Source: Lachnospiraceae bacterium (lineage in GTDB: Bacteria > Bacillota > Clostridia > Lachnospirales > Lachnospiraceae). Taken from it: a DNA stretch of 37,303 nucleotides. The position numbers and the translations under genes are program-made. The notes beneath the pieces were generated by a model that did no database searches, was not told the origin of the DNA, and was given only the letters and a program-made list of their open reading frames with translations. Within the stretch, counting starts at the first letter, position 1, and the number at the start of each line of letters is the position of its first letter. Positions 23,631 to 30,839 of the stretch are shown in pieces. The stretch lies in the NCBI GenBank assembly GCA_028692055.1, contig JAQUYA010000020.1, positions 1 to 37,303 of the forward strand. Reading direction: 5' to 3'.

Positions 23631-24621
23631 GTAAGTCCTCTTTTAAAATTGCTTTTACATATTTTGCCAGTTCACAAAAAGGTAATTCCTCGACCTCCAT
23701 GGGAATACTTTTAAAACATGGAAATTGAAATCTCTTTGTGTGGTCTATAATATCCTGATATTCCATCGTTTTTAGCAATTTTTCGTATTGGTCTATCTTT
23801 GCCATGGCCATTCCATCCTCTTTTATAAGTGTATAAATGGTGTCACACTTTTGTAAGATGGACAACAACCCCTGTATGTTGTCGGACAGATCCAGAATAA
23901 TATACTCATAGTCACCCATCTGCTTTATCGTATCCAGAAATTGAATCCATTTTTCACCACTCACAGCGGATAGATCCATAAAGGAAAACGCCGGTGGAAT
24001 ATAGTCCAGATTATGAATATGTTCCACCATATTCTGAAATTTGCTGTGGAAATTGTCCTGCATATGATTTGTCAGATACATCATATCAATAATATCTGTT
24101 TGAAATTCCCGTTTCATAAATTTTCCAAATCCTGAAAAAGCTTCAAAATTTAGATATAAAATTTTATGTCTTTTGCTTAAAAGCTGCCCCAGCAGAAGTG
24201 AAAAAGAGGTTTGCAGGCATCGTCCGACGGGTGTATAAACACCTATCATTTTTACCTCCTTTGTGGATTGTAGAAGAATATTACCTGTATTTAATTTTTC
24301 ATAATAGTACATAATTTCATGTATTATTTTTTCTGAGGATTGGTATTTGGGAATGATAAACAAGTCTTCGCCTGCCGTAGTTCCCTTTTCCGATAAAACC
24401 ACCAGATGGTTGGTTTTTATTTGATTCATTTTTTCAGAATAAGAATTTTCTGAGATTACCAGTATTTCAATTTTGTTTTTTTCACTAAAGAGCAATAATT
24501 GCTCTGGTGAAGTAAATATCTGCACCTGAAATAAAAAAGCTTTTTTTCGACTCAGATACTCCTGAAATCGATTTGCGTATTCCGCTTCTTTATCACAGAT
24601 TGCCATGATATGTTTACTCAA
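23614..24621 (-). CDS. TadZ/CpaE-like ParA-family protein, degenerate P-loop
   Basis: 335-336 residues. The first 125 residues resemble the receiver-like domain of TadZ (VQIFTSPEQLLLF, IEILVISE), followed by a ParA/MinD-type domain. Its deviant Walker A is degraded: where KGGVGKT is expected the sequence is PVGRCLQTS (131-139), lacking both lysines. YEYIILDLSD supplies the Walker B region. TadZ localises the pilus machine to the pole. The start is TTG 24621, with GGAGG 6 nt upstream and a TTGA overlap with the previous stop; the ATG at 24705 would overlap the peptidase gene by 88 bp. Confidence 0.82.
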   Translation of the reverse strand: MSKHIMAICDKEAEYANRFQEYLSRKKAFLFQVQIFTSPEQLLLFSEKNKIEILVISENSYSEKMNQIKTNHLVVLSEKGTTAGEDLFIIPKYQSSEKIIHEIMYYYEKLNTGNILLQSTKEVKMIGVYTPVGRCLQTSFSLLLGQLLSKRHKILYLNFEAFSGFGKFMKREFQTDIIDMMYLTNHMQDNFHSKFQNMVEHIHNLDYIPPAFSFMDLSAVSGEKWIQFLDTIKQMGDYEYIILDLSDNIQGLLSILQKCDTIYTLIKEDGMAMAKIDQYEKLLKTMEYQDIIDHTKRFQFPCFKSIPMEVEELPFCELAKYVKAILKEDLHEELS

Positions 24622-25013
24622 TAAGCACCTCCTAAATATAGCATTGTACTGATTAGAATCGGAATCGAAAAGTGAATGGTTGGCTGATATTTTCTTTTCA
24701 CACATATTAAGATAATTGCCTGTATAGCACCAACACCCATTGAAACGAAAATGATAAGTACAATTTTTTTGTATTGCATCACAGACAGGAATACACCGAC
24801 AACGGCAAATAATTTAAGATCACCTGCACCTAATCCTCTTGCAATGAATATGGGAAATAATAAAATAATGGGAAATAATGTTCCGAGTATGGAAATCGGA
24901 ATGGCCTGAAAGCCTAGAAAATGAATTTGATAACTAAGTCCTGCGATGAGGCTTATAATAATAAATACATTTGGAATGCGGTTTGTCTGAATATCCAGGG
25001 CAACTGCAATCAT
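24618..25013 (-). CDS. Prepilin peptidase, A24/TadV family (first copy)
   Basis: 131 residues from ATG 25013. The catalytic pair is LDIQTNRIPN (Asp near residue 7) and GLGAGDLKLF, with about four further helices. It should remove the Flp leader. The start is puzzling: the first helix is cut short at ATG 25013, yet the same frame upstream (25014-25037) encodes IIVLLSIL, a normal extension. That frame has no ATG, GTG or TTG before a TGA. The well-placed ATG at 25042, behind AGGTGG, is in another frame that stops after six codons. The gene is first in the Tad operon, after its promoter. Confidence 0.85.
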   Translation of the reverse strand: MIAVALDIQTNRIPNVFIIISLIAGLSYQIHFLGFQAIPISILGTLFPIILLFPIFIARGLGAGDLKLFAVVGVFLSVMQYKKIVLIIFVSMGVGAIQAIILICVKRKYQPTIHFSIPILISTMLYLGGAY

Positions 25014-25080
25014 AAGTATACTTAGTAATACGATAATGTCATATCACCACCTGTCCTTTCCTAAGAAGATTGTAAATCGA

Positions 25081-25109
25081 ATTATAGCTTGCTTTTTTTA
25101 TCTTGTCCA
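25081..25109 (-). promoter_or_regulatory. Promoter of the Tad pilus operon
   Basis: Minus-strand TGGACA (25104-25109), 17 bases, then a perfect TATAAT (25081-25086). It lies about 65 bp upstream of the first tad gene and downstream of bofA. Confidence 0.75.
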
Positions 25110-25145
25110 TAGCATTTTTCAAATTATTTATTTTTTGTTACTTTT

Positions 25146-25418
25146 CTACAAAAATTTACAAAACTGGATTCCATATAACAGGATAACCCCCGGAAATCCA
25201 AGCATTCCTGTTGTCAATGCTGTTATTGGATTCATACCCACCAGGACATCTATACTTTGCCATTTCAGGATCTCATTTATAAAATAAATACTGATAAGTC
25301 CCAATACAGTACGCAAAATAAAATTAATTAACAGCTCTGATTTTTTCTTCATCGCTCCTATCAAAAGCACGATTGCACATACCACTACAATGAGCAAAAA
25401 ACCTTCATAATTTTTCAA
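25146..25418 (-). CDS. bofA: BofA-family pro-sigma-K processing regulator
   Basis: 90 residues, with a helix at the N terminus (FLLIVVVCAIVLLIGAM), a second at about 35-50, and the family's conserved end VGMNPITALTTGMLGFPGVILLYGI. In Bacillus, BofA inhibits the SpoIVFB protease that activates sigma-K in the mother cell, which indicates a spore-forming lineage. The start is TTG 25418 with AGGGG 6 nt upstream. It is divergent from a DUF2508 gene, which in Bacillus (yaaL) is also next to bofA, so this is a conserved pair in a rearranged form. Confidence 0.87.
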   Translation of the reverse strand: MKNYEGFLLIVVVCAIVLLIGAMKKKSELLINFILRTVLGLISIYFINEILKWQSIDVLVGMNPITALTTGMLGFPGVILLYGIQFCKFL

Positions 25419-25506
25419 ATTAATCCCCTATTCTCCTATCTCTTTTTCTATTGTCCACTTTTCTATAGTTCAATATATGATAGTTCTATATACTTATTCC
25501 CATTTA

Positions 25507-25535
25507 TTTACATCTCAAGGAATAAAATGGATATT
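25507..25535 (+). promoter_or_regulatory. Weak candidate promoter of the DUF2508 gene
   Basis: TTTACA (25507-25512), 17 bases, then GATATT (25530-25535). A TATACT at 25542-25547 is an alternative -10 but lacks a matching -35. Confidence 0.3.
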
Positions 25536-25585
25536 TCTGACTATACTTTGTATAAGAACTAAAATGAATAGAATGGTAGGAGTAT

Positions 25586-25852
25586 ATGAAAACTTATTTC
25601 AGTCAGTCTGCTTATACGGATGCAGAAAAAAACAATTTATTAGATGATATTTCAAAGACAAAATATGCTTTGGAAGTTGCTTACTCAGGATTTGATTATG
25701 TGACAGAGCCAGATTTAATCGACAGCTATATTTATCAGGTTAATGCCGTTTTAAAAAGATATAAATACTTAATAGAACAGGCAGCAAAGATGAATATGCT
25801 GCCCGATGAAGAACTATACCAAAAACCCTCTGTTACCGGAATGGTTCATTAG
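25586..25852 (+). CDS. DUF2508 (YaaL-like) small protein
   Basis: 88 residues, soluble and mostly helical. Its middle has the YaaL pattern: LLDDISKTKYALEVAYSGFDYVTEPDLIDSYIYQVNAVLKRYKYLI. The function is unknown. In Bacillus subtilis the homologue yaaL lies between recR and bofA; here bofA is the divergent neighbour. GGTAGGAG lies upstream of ATG 25586. Its last 39 bases overlap the end of fliS on the other strand, an unusual convergent overlap. The C-terminal tail (about 75-88) is therefore constrained by both genes. Confidence 0.85.
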   Translation: MKTYFSQSAYTDAEKNNLLDDISKTKYALEVAYSGFDYVTEPDLIDSYIYQVNAVLKRYKYLIEQAAKMNMLPDEELYQKPSVTGMVH

Positions 25853-26290
25853 GTCTTCCTTTAAATCTGTTTTTCCATAGGTTAGTCCTGCATACACCGA
25901 TTGGGTGTTGGACATAACTGCTGGGGAGGTGTCCTGTTTGCTTATTTCCACATAGGCTTCCTTTAATTCGGAAATAACCATCTGGGCATTCTCCAGTGCT
26001 TTTATATGATTGCCGGCATCTGCACTCGCTAATTCTCGGTTTACATAAGAATATAACTGTAGATAATTTCTTGCCAGCTCATATTCCAAATTAAGAGAAG
26101 CTATTAATTCTTCTACACAGCCTCTTGCATGTTTGATTTCTTTATGAAACTGCTCTTTATTATCCAGTTCCAGTACAGCCTTTGCATCTTTTATGTAATC
26201 CAGAAGCATGTCGTATAGAATCACAATCATTTCTGTCTTATTCGCCTGCGTAATACGTAATGTGTATTTCTGTTTCAACTCACTCGTCAT
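25814..26290 (-). CDS. fliS: Flagellin export chaperone FliS
   Basis: 158 residues. FliS binds the C-terminal end of flagellin and keeps it unfolded for export. The N-terminal helix and core (RITQANKTEMIVILYDMLLDYIKDA, ARGCVEELIASLN, ARNYLQLYSYVNREL) match the family, but the tail is longer than the roughly 125-residue norm, by about 30 residues. GGGGGAT precedes ATG 26290. It follows the flagellin gene by 61 bp, so the pair is likely co-transcribed. The 3' end overlaps DUF2508 by 39 bp. Confidence 0.92.
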   Translation of the reverse strand: MTSELKQKYTLRITQANKTEMIVILYDMLLDYIKDAKAVLELDNKEQFHKEIKHARGCVEELIASLNLEYELARNYLQLYSYVNRELASADAGNHIKALENAQMVISELKEAYVEISKQDTSPAVMSNTQSVYAGLTYGKTDLKEDLMNHSGNRGFLV

Positions 26291-26351
26291 TGTAATCCCC
26301 CTATCTTCCCTCGCAGACCTTCACGTCAAAATACATAATTATATGTACTAT

Positions 26352-27446
26352 TTATTGAAGAAGCTGCAATACCTTTTGTGGTCTTTCATTTGCCTGCGAC
26401 AGCATGGAAATACCGGCCTGGGATAAGGTCTGATACTTTGTATATTCTGTCATTTCCTCCGCCATATCAGTATCCATAATTCTGGAGTATGCATTTGTAA
26501 GATTCTCTTCTGTTGCTTCAACACTGGATATTGTGCTTTCCAGTCGTGTCTGATAAGCACCTAATCTGGAGCGAACTTTTGAAATGTATGCAATGCCATC
26601 ATCTACACGTGTCATTGCCTCTCTGGCACTTTCCAATGTCGTAACATCCAAATTGTCTATATTCATTTTTGATAAAGAGATTTCCGGTATACGGACATTC
26701 AAAATCTGTCCTTCATTTGCGCCGATTTGTAACGTCATAGCTCCCATACCTGTGATATCCAGAGTGACATCTGCATCTGCTCCAGCTGCTGCCGTATAGT
26801 TATCTGCAATATCCAAATTAATTGCAAAGCCACCATCTCCTGTAATCTTTATACTGTTTCCATCGACTTCGACTTTTGAACCCGCTGGAAAATCTCCAGA
26901 GAGTGTAACGGTCGGTGTGTCTCCTGCATTTGCTTTTACAATATTTAATTTGTACTCTTTTGCATACGTTTCATCAGAATAATATCCAACGCTGACACCT
27001 GCTTTATCTGTATAACCTTTTAAATCAAAGCTGCCATCCAGAAGCTGTGTTCCGTTAAATTCCGTATCCTTTGTCAGTCTTTCTATTTCTGAGCTTAACT
27101 GGGTTACTTCTTCCTGAATTGCTTTTCGGTCAGCAGTTGTACTGGTACCATTGCTTGCCTGTACAGACAGTTCTTTCATTCTTTGAACCATTGCCTGCAT
27201 TTCGCTCAACGTTCCTTCTGCCGTTTCAATTACCGAAACTCCAGTTGTCGCTGTATCGGATGCCGTTGAAAGTCCTCTTATTTGTGCTCTCATGGTTCTT
27301 GAAATAGCCAGCCCTGCTGGGTTATCTCTTGCATGATTTATCTTATACCCAGAAGATAATCTCTCTAAAGATTCTGCTAATTTATTATCACTATTGTTTA
27401 ATTCATTATTCGCAACAATTGCCGACATATTAAAACTTAATTTCAT
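26352..27446 (-). CDS. Flagellin
   Basis: 364 residues, the filament subunit. The conserved N-terminal D0/D1 part is LERLSSGYKINHARDNPAGL, then AISRTMRAQIRGL; the conserved C-terminal part is RLGAYQTRLESTISS, then NAYSRIMDTDMAEEM and the end QANERPQKVLQLLQ. Between them (about 140-260) is a beta-rich variable domain with Ala/Gly/Asp stretches, which is surface exposed and of moderate size. It has no signal peptide, as expected for type III export. AAGGTG lies about 8 nt before ATG 27446. It sits between the large flagellum-associated gene and fliS. Confidence 0.96.
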   Translation of the reverse strand: MKLSFNMSAIVANNELNNSDNKLAESLERLSSGYKINHARDNPAGLAISRTMRAQIRGLSTASDTATTGVSVIETAEGTLSEMQAMVQRMKELSVQASNGTSTTADRKAIQEEVTQLSSEIERLTKDTEFNGTQLLDGSFDLKGYTDKAGVSVGYYSDETYAKEYKLNIVKANAGDTPTVTLSGDFPAGSKVEVDGNSIKITGDGGFAINLDIADNYTAAAGADADVTLDITGMGAMTLQIGANEGQILNVRIPEISLSKMNIDNLDVTTLESAREAMTRVDDGIAYISKVRSRLGAYQTRLESTISSVEATEENLTNAYSRIMDTDMAEEMTEYTKYQTLSQAGISMLSQANERPQKVLQLLQ

Positions 27447-27478
27447 ACGCTACACCTTCTCTTTCTTCACTATATTGA

Positions 27479-27486
27479 TTATCGGT
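27479..27486 (-). promoter_or_regulatory. Possible sigma-28 -10 element ahead of flagellin
   Basis: Minus-strand ACCGATAA agrees with six of eight bases of GCCGATAT. No TAAA is found 15 bases upstream (TTGC is there), so this is only a candidate. It overlaps the stop codon of the preceding gene. Confidence 0.35.
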
Positions 27487-30400
27487 CGCTATTGCCTTTT
27501 TGCAAAGAGCAAAGAAAACTTTTTGCAACGGCATACAATTCTTTTGAAGATACTTTTTCTTTTGTGTTCATACCTTCTTTTCCTGTATCCTCTCTGGTCG
27601 CTGCAGTTTTTTCCTTTTGGTATTTTTGTATATCCAGATTCCTGTTGTATACCAGTTGAATCGTTCCCTGTCGATTCGTATCCGCCGTATGCTGTATACT
27701 CTCGAGATTCTCGCTCAGTTCCTGTTCGATTTTCTTTAGATTTTGTAATCCCTCTTCAGAATCTGTTGCAATATATCCGGAAATCATATCCGTTGTCAGG
27801 GTAAACTCTGCTGCCAGCTTTCCATACTTTTCTGTCTGTGTCGTGGCGGTTACCTTACTTGTCATGCCGCCTCGGATAATTCGTAAATTAATAGAAGTAA
27901 TCTCATCCCCCAGCTTCACTGGTACTTCATAGTTCTCCTCCTTCGCCATATTGGTGGCTAAGGATATCTGTTTAAATGTCAATGCTATCGATTTAATATC
28001 TATGGATGTCGGTTCGGTATCATTTAACTTCGATTCTACGATTTCTTTCGCAGCCGATTGTAGTTTTTCGTATGCATTATTTGCGGATTCTACACTGGTA
28101 AAGCTATCCTGCAATTCTTCCATCGCTGTGTCGAGCCTGTCTTTTAATAAAGGATCCCTTGCCGCTTCATATAATTTTTTAAAGGTTGTACCTCTGTTAT
28201 TTCTAAGAAAATCAGCTGCCAACACATTATCCACCGTAACTGGCTGGTCAAAATCTATTAACGATTGCACAACATCTTCTTCGATTGCATTTACCGCCCT
28301 TATTTCGATTAACTGTTCCTGCTGATACTGCCTATCTATCCTTTCTACACTATCTTTTCTGTCACTCTTATCTGCTCCATATGTTTTTAGCTGTTCCGCT
28401 AATTGCTCTAAGGTCATTTCCTCTGAAATTGGATTCTTCATCGATGCAAGAGCTCCTGGTTCTATCGTATCCAGAATATCCTTTGTCAGATTTTCCTGAT
28501 ACTGTATCTGATTGATGCTGTTTATCTGCTCGGAAATGGTTTTCCTGTCCTGTTTTGCTGCATTGACTCCACCAAATTCATCATCTACCGTTACATCCAT
28601 ACCCGATTTCTTTTTCGTTCGAACTGCGGACAAAAGATTCTTAAAAGAAATATCTACACCCTGATGTACCAAGCTTCCTATGGCGGCACCATCTGTTTTT
28701 TCCACCTGACGGATCAGACGGTATATCCCTATATATGCATCTTTTTCTTCTTCTGATATCTTTTCATTTTGTTCCAGCTTGTACAGATATTTTGCAAATT
28801 TTTCACTTTCATTTAGAGTATCACTATCCAGCTGCGACAAATATTCTTCCAATGTTCCCATATCTGTTTCCAGCGGATTCACATTATCGCGAATCATTTG
28901 CACGGTAGCTGCCGGTGTTAATTTATTTACCACCCGGGTTAATTCTTCATCTGCTTCTTTTACTGCATTCACGTTTTCCTGAGAAATTTCCATATTGTTA
29001 TAGCCTAAGATACGCACTGCTCTGCGATTCGCAGCATTCTGCTCCATATCTATCTCGTCCAGAAGTTCATCTACATTCTGAAAAGCCTTTTTTATAGAAT
29101 CCCCTAAATCACTCCTCGGTGCTGTCATGAGTGCTTCATATGTTTCACCTGCTGCCTGATAGGATTTCTGTAAAATAGTTCCCTGTTCATGTACATAATT
29201 CAGCGTAAAAGCTGTGTCTGCTGAAGATGCGCCTGTGGCAATTGCCCTTCCAATGACCGCTGCCGGCATGGATGCTATTTCAGAAGTCTTCGCAAGTGTT
29301 TCTTCATATAATGCTGCTTTATCAGAAACTTCTTTTGCGGTACTTTCTTCATTGCCAAAAAGTATATTGTTTTGTGCCTCTTCTGCCTTTTTATATTCCT
29401 CTACCAGCTGCTCCAATTGTGTTGTATCAATCTGCAAACCGGACTTTAATAATTTTACATTTGCCTCTACACTCATCTGTAACCGGATTTCCGCAAGCTG
29501 TCTTTTGGTAGTTAAAAATAAGTCTCTGGATAACTCTGTTACCTGCTCTGTTATCTGTGATTCTTCTGTCGTTGCATTTTCAGTATCTAAAACAATTCTT
29601 TTTTGGGCTTCTGACAGATTTCTGATATTTATCGCCTGATCATTCGTTACCACTTCCTGAATTGCCTCATCCTGAATACTTTCTACCTCTTCCAGGAGTT
29701 CCACTGCCTGTTGATAAATGCCCGTCTGATTGGAAAGCAGTGCTTCGCCGGCCTTCTTTCCTTCAGCCATTGCTACTGCAATGGAATCCATTAATTCCTC
29801 CTGCCCCTGGCGTACTGTTGTATTCTGTAATTCCTGTAGCTGTAATAAAGCATCACTTGTAAATGGAATCCCTTTTTCTATCAGCCATTTTGCATCGTTC
29901 ACGGTGTCATCGTTGACTTCCAGTCCAGCTCCTTCGATTCCTTTTTCTATCTGCGGCATTAATTGATTCCAGTTATAGTCCTCAGCCTTTTTCGCATAAT
30001 ATCCATGCATTTCATCTTCATAATACCCTTTTCCCTGCCTGCTTCCATCTGTAGTCGAACTGTATTCTGCGGTATAGACATTATCAATCGTTGGTTTCCA
30101 TTGATTCTGTATCATGTATTTGGTTGCACCCTCGGATAATTCGGATAACTCATTCGCTTTATCCAATGCTTCTTTTGCTGCCTCTACATTCTCTTTTGTG
30201 ACAGGTATGTCATTTTCATTTAGCTTACTGGAAATCATTTCCGCTTCCGCTTTATCTCCAGTAATTGCCGTCAAAGTATCCATATCAAGAGTGTCCGTAT
30301 ATCCTGACACCTCAACACCTGCCTTTACCAGCTCTGCCTTTATTTTATCGACAACGGTAACCATTGTTTCAATTTCCATATTATTCGGGTTATATCCTTC

Positions 30401-30682
30401 TTCCTGCAATTTTGCAAAATCTTCCCCGGACATAGAATTAGACATAACGGTCATATAGTCTTTCTGCTGGGCAACGTCTATTGCTCCAGCTTCCTGCATA
30501 ACGTCTTCTGCGGTCTTTCCCTGACCCCCATAAGCTTTGTTATCCGTAACTACGCCAGAAATGTCTAATGCAAACGCTCCAACCGCACCACTCCCTGATG
30601 CATTGGAACTACTATGTGAAATTGTTTTGGAACCCTTGTCTACATTTTGATTTACGTTACTATAATCCGTTTCCACTCTCAT
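27479..30682 (-). CDS. Large flagellum-associated protein (DUF6240-like), FliK-like end
   Basis: 1067 residues, hydrophilic, with no signal peptide or membrane helix. It consists mostly of helical modules with a recurring pattern: a Val/Ile-Thr-x-x-Asn-Val start (PVTKENVEAAKEA, ISQENVNAVKEA, VTVDNVLAADFL) and MIQNQWKPTIDNVY or MIRDNVNPLETDM endings. From memory it resembles the DUF6240 family of Lachnospiraceae. Residues about 915-1000 (YEVPVKLGDEITSINLRI, KLAAEFTLTTDM, LQNLKKIEQELSENLE) have the beta-strand then helix pattern of a FliK hook-length-control C-terminal domain, an inference. The sigma-28-like promoter and flagellin neighbour point to export through the flagellar apparatus. Confidence 0.72.
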   Translation of the reverse strand: MRVETDYSNVNQNVDKGSKTISHSSSNASGSGAVGAFALDISGVVTDNKAYGGQGKTAEDVMQEAGAIDVAQQKDYMTVMSNSMSGEDFAKLQEEGYNPNNMEIETMVTVVDKIKAELVKAGVEVSGYTDTLDMDTLTAITGDKAEAEMISSKLNENDIPVTKENVEAAKEALDKANELSELSEGATKYMIQNQWKPTIDNVYTAEYSSTTDGSRQGKGYYEDEMHGYYAKKAEDYNWNQLMPQIEKGIEGAGLEVNDDTVNDAKWLIEKGIPFTSDALLQLQELQNTTVRQGQEELMDSIAVAMAEGKKAGEALLSNQTGIYQQAVELLEEVESIQDEAIQEVVTNDQAINIRNLSEAQKRIVLDTENATTEESQITEQVTELSRDLFLTTKRQLAEIRLQMSVEANVKLLKSGLQIDTTQLEQLVEEYKKAEEAQNNILFGNEESTAKEVSDKAALYEETLAKTSEIASMPAAVIGRAIATGASSADTAFTLNYVHEQGTILQKSYQAAGETYEALMTAPRSDLGDSIKKAFQNVDELLDEIDMEQNAANRRAVRILGYNNMEISQENVNAVKEADEELTRVVNKLTPAATVQMIRDNVNPLETDMGTLEEYLSQLDSDTLNESEKFAKYLYKLEQNEKISEEEKDAYIGIYRLIRQVEKTDGAAIGSLVHQGVDISFKNLLSAVRTKKKSGMDVTVDDEFGGVNAAKQDRKTISEQINSINQIQYQENLTKDILDTIEPGALASMKNPISEEMTLEQLAEQLKTYGADKSDRKDSVERIDRQYQQEQLIEIRAVNAIEEDVVQSLIDFDQPVTVDNVLAADFLRNNRGTTFKKLYEAARDPLLKDRLDTAMEELQDSFTSVESANNAYEKLQSAAKEIVESKLNDTEPTSIDIKSIALTFKQISLATNMAKEENYEVPVKLGDEITSINLRIIRGGMTSKVTATTQTEKYGKLAAEFTLTTDMISGYIATDSEEGLQNLKKIEQELSENLESIQHTADTNRQGTIQLVYNRNLDIQKYQKEKTAATREDTGKEGMNTKEKVSSKELYAVAKSFLCSLQKGNSDR

Positions 30683-30734
30683 CGCAGCTTCTCCATGTAG
30701 AACCTATTTATAATTTTTCTATTTTATACCATAT

Positions 30735-30761
30735 ATGTCGGATTTTCTATTCCATTCCTTA
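30735..30761 (-). promoter_or_regulatory. Sigma-28 (SigD)-like promoter
   Basis: Minus-strand TAAG (30758-30761), exactly 15 bases, then TCCGACAT (30735-30742), against consensus TAAA-N15-GCCGATAT. It precedes the large flagellum-associated gene by about 50 bp. Confidence 0.6.
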
Positions 30762-30773
30762 ACCCTTGTACGC

Positions 30774-30814
30774 AAAAACTGACAAAACAAACTTTTCCTT
30801 TTGTTTTGCCAGTT
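30774..30814 (-). terminator. Terminator of the TPR-glgB operon
   Basis: 15-bp arms (30814-30800 and 30791-30777) pair with one G-U around an 8-nt loop, with TTT after the stem on the minus strand. It can also work on the plus strand, where T-rich sequence follows. Confidence 0.85.
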
Positions 30815-30839
30815 CTTATTTTTTCTTATTTTTATTAAT

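Noticed and set aside
24622-24705. Longer TadZ start at ATG 24705
   Set aside because: It would overlap the peptidase gene by 88 bp, while TTG 24621 has GGAGG at the right spacing.
26318-26345. TACATA/TATGTA inverted repeat between flagellin and fliS, considered as a terminator
   Set aside because: The stem is only six A-T-rich pairs and no T-tract follows, so read-through to fliS is more likely.
29214-29639. Plus-strand open frame of 141 codons opposite the large flagellar gene
   Set aside because: It is Ser-rich shadow translation with no ribosome-binding site; similar frames occur all along this gene.
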